The translations under genes and the position numbers were made by a program. Positions 5,289 through 5,727 of a DNA stretch of 5,727 nt are shown here, one piece after another; the stretch's first letter is position 1, and every line of letters begins with the position of its first letter. Source of the stretch: Bacteroidota bacterium (GTDB lineage Bacteria; Bacteroidota; Bacteroidia; NS11-12g; UBA9320). The DNA lies in assembly GCA_003484585.1 (NCBI GenBank), contig DNBZ01000100.1, positions 6,013 to 11,739 on the forward strand. Reading direction: 5' to 3'. Below the pieces are notes generated by a model. That model made no database searches. It was not told the DNA's origin and saw nothing but the letters and a program-made list of their open reading frames with translations.

Positions 5289-5605
5289 ATTTCAGGTTGG
5301 GTTTGTATAAATTTATAGTAGTTTTCTTCGAAGAACTTTTGGCAGTCCTCACATTCTAAAAGTTTATAATATTCCCAAAGGTTGACCTGCTCTAGATCTT
5401 CATTGCAATAGGCACAAGTGCTTGGCTCTGAGCACCACTCAAAGAAGTGTCCTTTGCAGATATATATAGTGTTCTGTACGAGAGTTATAGAGTCTATAGG
5501 AACGTCGGTGATTACTTCTACGCTATGCTCTCTTTGCTCTGGCACTATAGCGGCAATCAAACCTATGAGTCCAAAAAATACTATAATAAAGCTGTATCGT
5601 CCCAT
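5285..5605 (-). CDS. Membrane-anchored or exported Cys-rich hypothetical protein (106 aa)
   Basis: No family is recognised. Residues 5-21 (SFIIVFFGLIGLIAAIV) form a hydrophobic segment after a short basic start, either an uncleaved membrane anchor or a signal peptide; no clear signal-peptidase site is seen. The rest is acidic and probably lies in the periplasm. It holds six cysteines: C50, C58, CAYC at 64-67 and CEDC at 85-88. Two CxxC knuckles 17 residues apart resemble a zinc-ribbon or metal-binding layout, or two disulfide or thiol pairs in an oxidising compartment. There is no internal Met, and the hydrophobic segment begins at once, so the ATG at 5605 is well supported although it lies 25 bases inside the end of the rhodanese gene. 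Its stop overlaps the next start (ATGA). A function in sulfur or metal handling is suggested only by the rhodanese neighbour. Confidence 0.7.
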   Translation of the reverse strand: MGRYSFIIVFFGLIGLIAAIVPEQREHSVEVITDVPIDSITLVQNTIYICKGHFFEWCSEPSTCAYCNEDLEQVNLWEYYKLLECEDCQKFFEENYYKFIQTQPEI

Positions 5606-5727
5606 TGCTGTATTCCGTTTGTGATGTTAAATAAGTGATGAAAACCAATTTCGGTAAGTATGCGAACGGCCACTTTGCTCCTAGAGCCGTCTGAGCAGTA
5701 GAGTAGTATATTAATGTCTTTTTCTAA
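5581..5727 (-). CDS. Rhodanese-domain protein, C-terminal end (partial)
   Basis: Only the last 48 residues are in the window; the start lies beyond the right edge. They match the second half of a rhodanese (sulfurtransferase) domain: strand INILLY, then the active-site loop CSDGSRS, in which the first Cys (visible residue 11) would carry the persulfide and CxxGxR has the usual six-residue loop of single-domain, PspE/GlpE-like rhodaneses; next a helix KVAVRILTEIGF and the final INGIQQW-like turn (NITNGIQQW), equivalent to the usual N-x-x-GG-x-x-x-W. The catalytic loop is intact, so it should be active as a sulfur transferase. It ends DDTALL and TAG. The gene overlaps the next one by 25 bases, so it probably heads or belongs to the same transcript. 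It cannot be told whether the full protein has a signal peptide or a second domain. Confidence 0.85.
   Translation of the reverse strand, partial: LEKDINILLYCSDGSRSKVAVRILTEIGFHHLFNITNGIQQWDDTALL

Noticed and set aside
1..5727. CRISPR array, IS element or tRNA
   Set aside because: There are no regularly spaced direct repeats, no transposase ORF with terminal inverted repeats, and no cloverleaf-like sequence seen on either strand.

Overview
The window reads as a chromosomal segment from a Bacteroidota bacterium, probably a marine or aquatic Flavobacteriia/Cytophagia-like lineage. The inference rests on AT-leaning DNA with A-rich rather than Shine-Dalgarno leaders, two-domain universal stress proteins paired with small proteins of a Bacteroidota type, a CcoI-type ATPase with the N-terminal layout of that phylum, and intergenic palindromes. 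The exact genus cannot be read from the sequence. Every convincing gene lies on the minus strand, so transcription runs from high to low coordinates.

Right block (5727 to 4696): a tightly packed set that begins upstream of the window. It comprises the C-terminal end of a rhodanese-domain protein, a 106-aa membrane-anchored Cys-rich protein (25-bp overlap), a 79-aa Cys-containing protein (ATGA overlap) and a 113-aa single-domain cupin (11-bp gap). Then comes 229 bp without a gene, with a palindromic repeat after the cupin and the likely promoter region of the next operon.

Middle block (4466 to 2113): a four-gene operon, two-domain universal stress protein, then a 127-aa helical protein, a 120-aa conserved-looking protein (TAATG overlap) and a second two-domain universal stress protein. 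Two stress-sensor paralogues thus flank two uncharacterised small proteins.

Left block (2112 to 1): a 537-bp gene-free interval rich in hairpin-forming palindromes, a class I SAM-dependent methyltransferase that by memory most resembles the mycobacterial phthiotriol/glycopeptidolipid O-methyltransferase type, a 244-bp spacer, and the first 173 codons of the CcoI/FixI-type copper-translocating P-type ATPase of cbb3 oxidase assembly, cut by the left edge.

Taken together, CcoI (low-oxygen respiration), universal stress proteins, rhodanese, Cys-pair proteins and cupin suggest a neighbourhood for low-oxygen, redox or metal stress. That link is inferred from context. The most interesting parts are the USP-small-small-USP operon and the rhodanese/Cys-rich/cupin operon. 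I see no IS element, CRISPR array, tRNA or rRNA.
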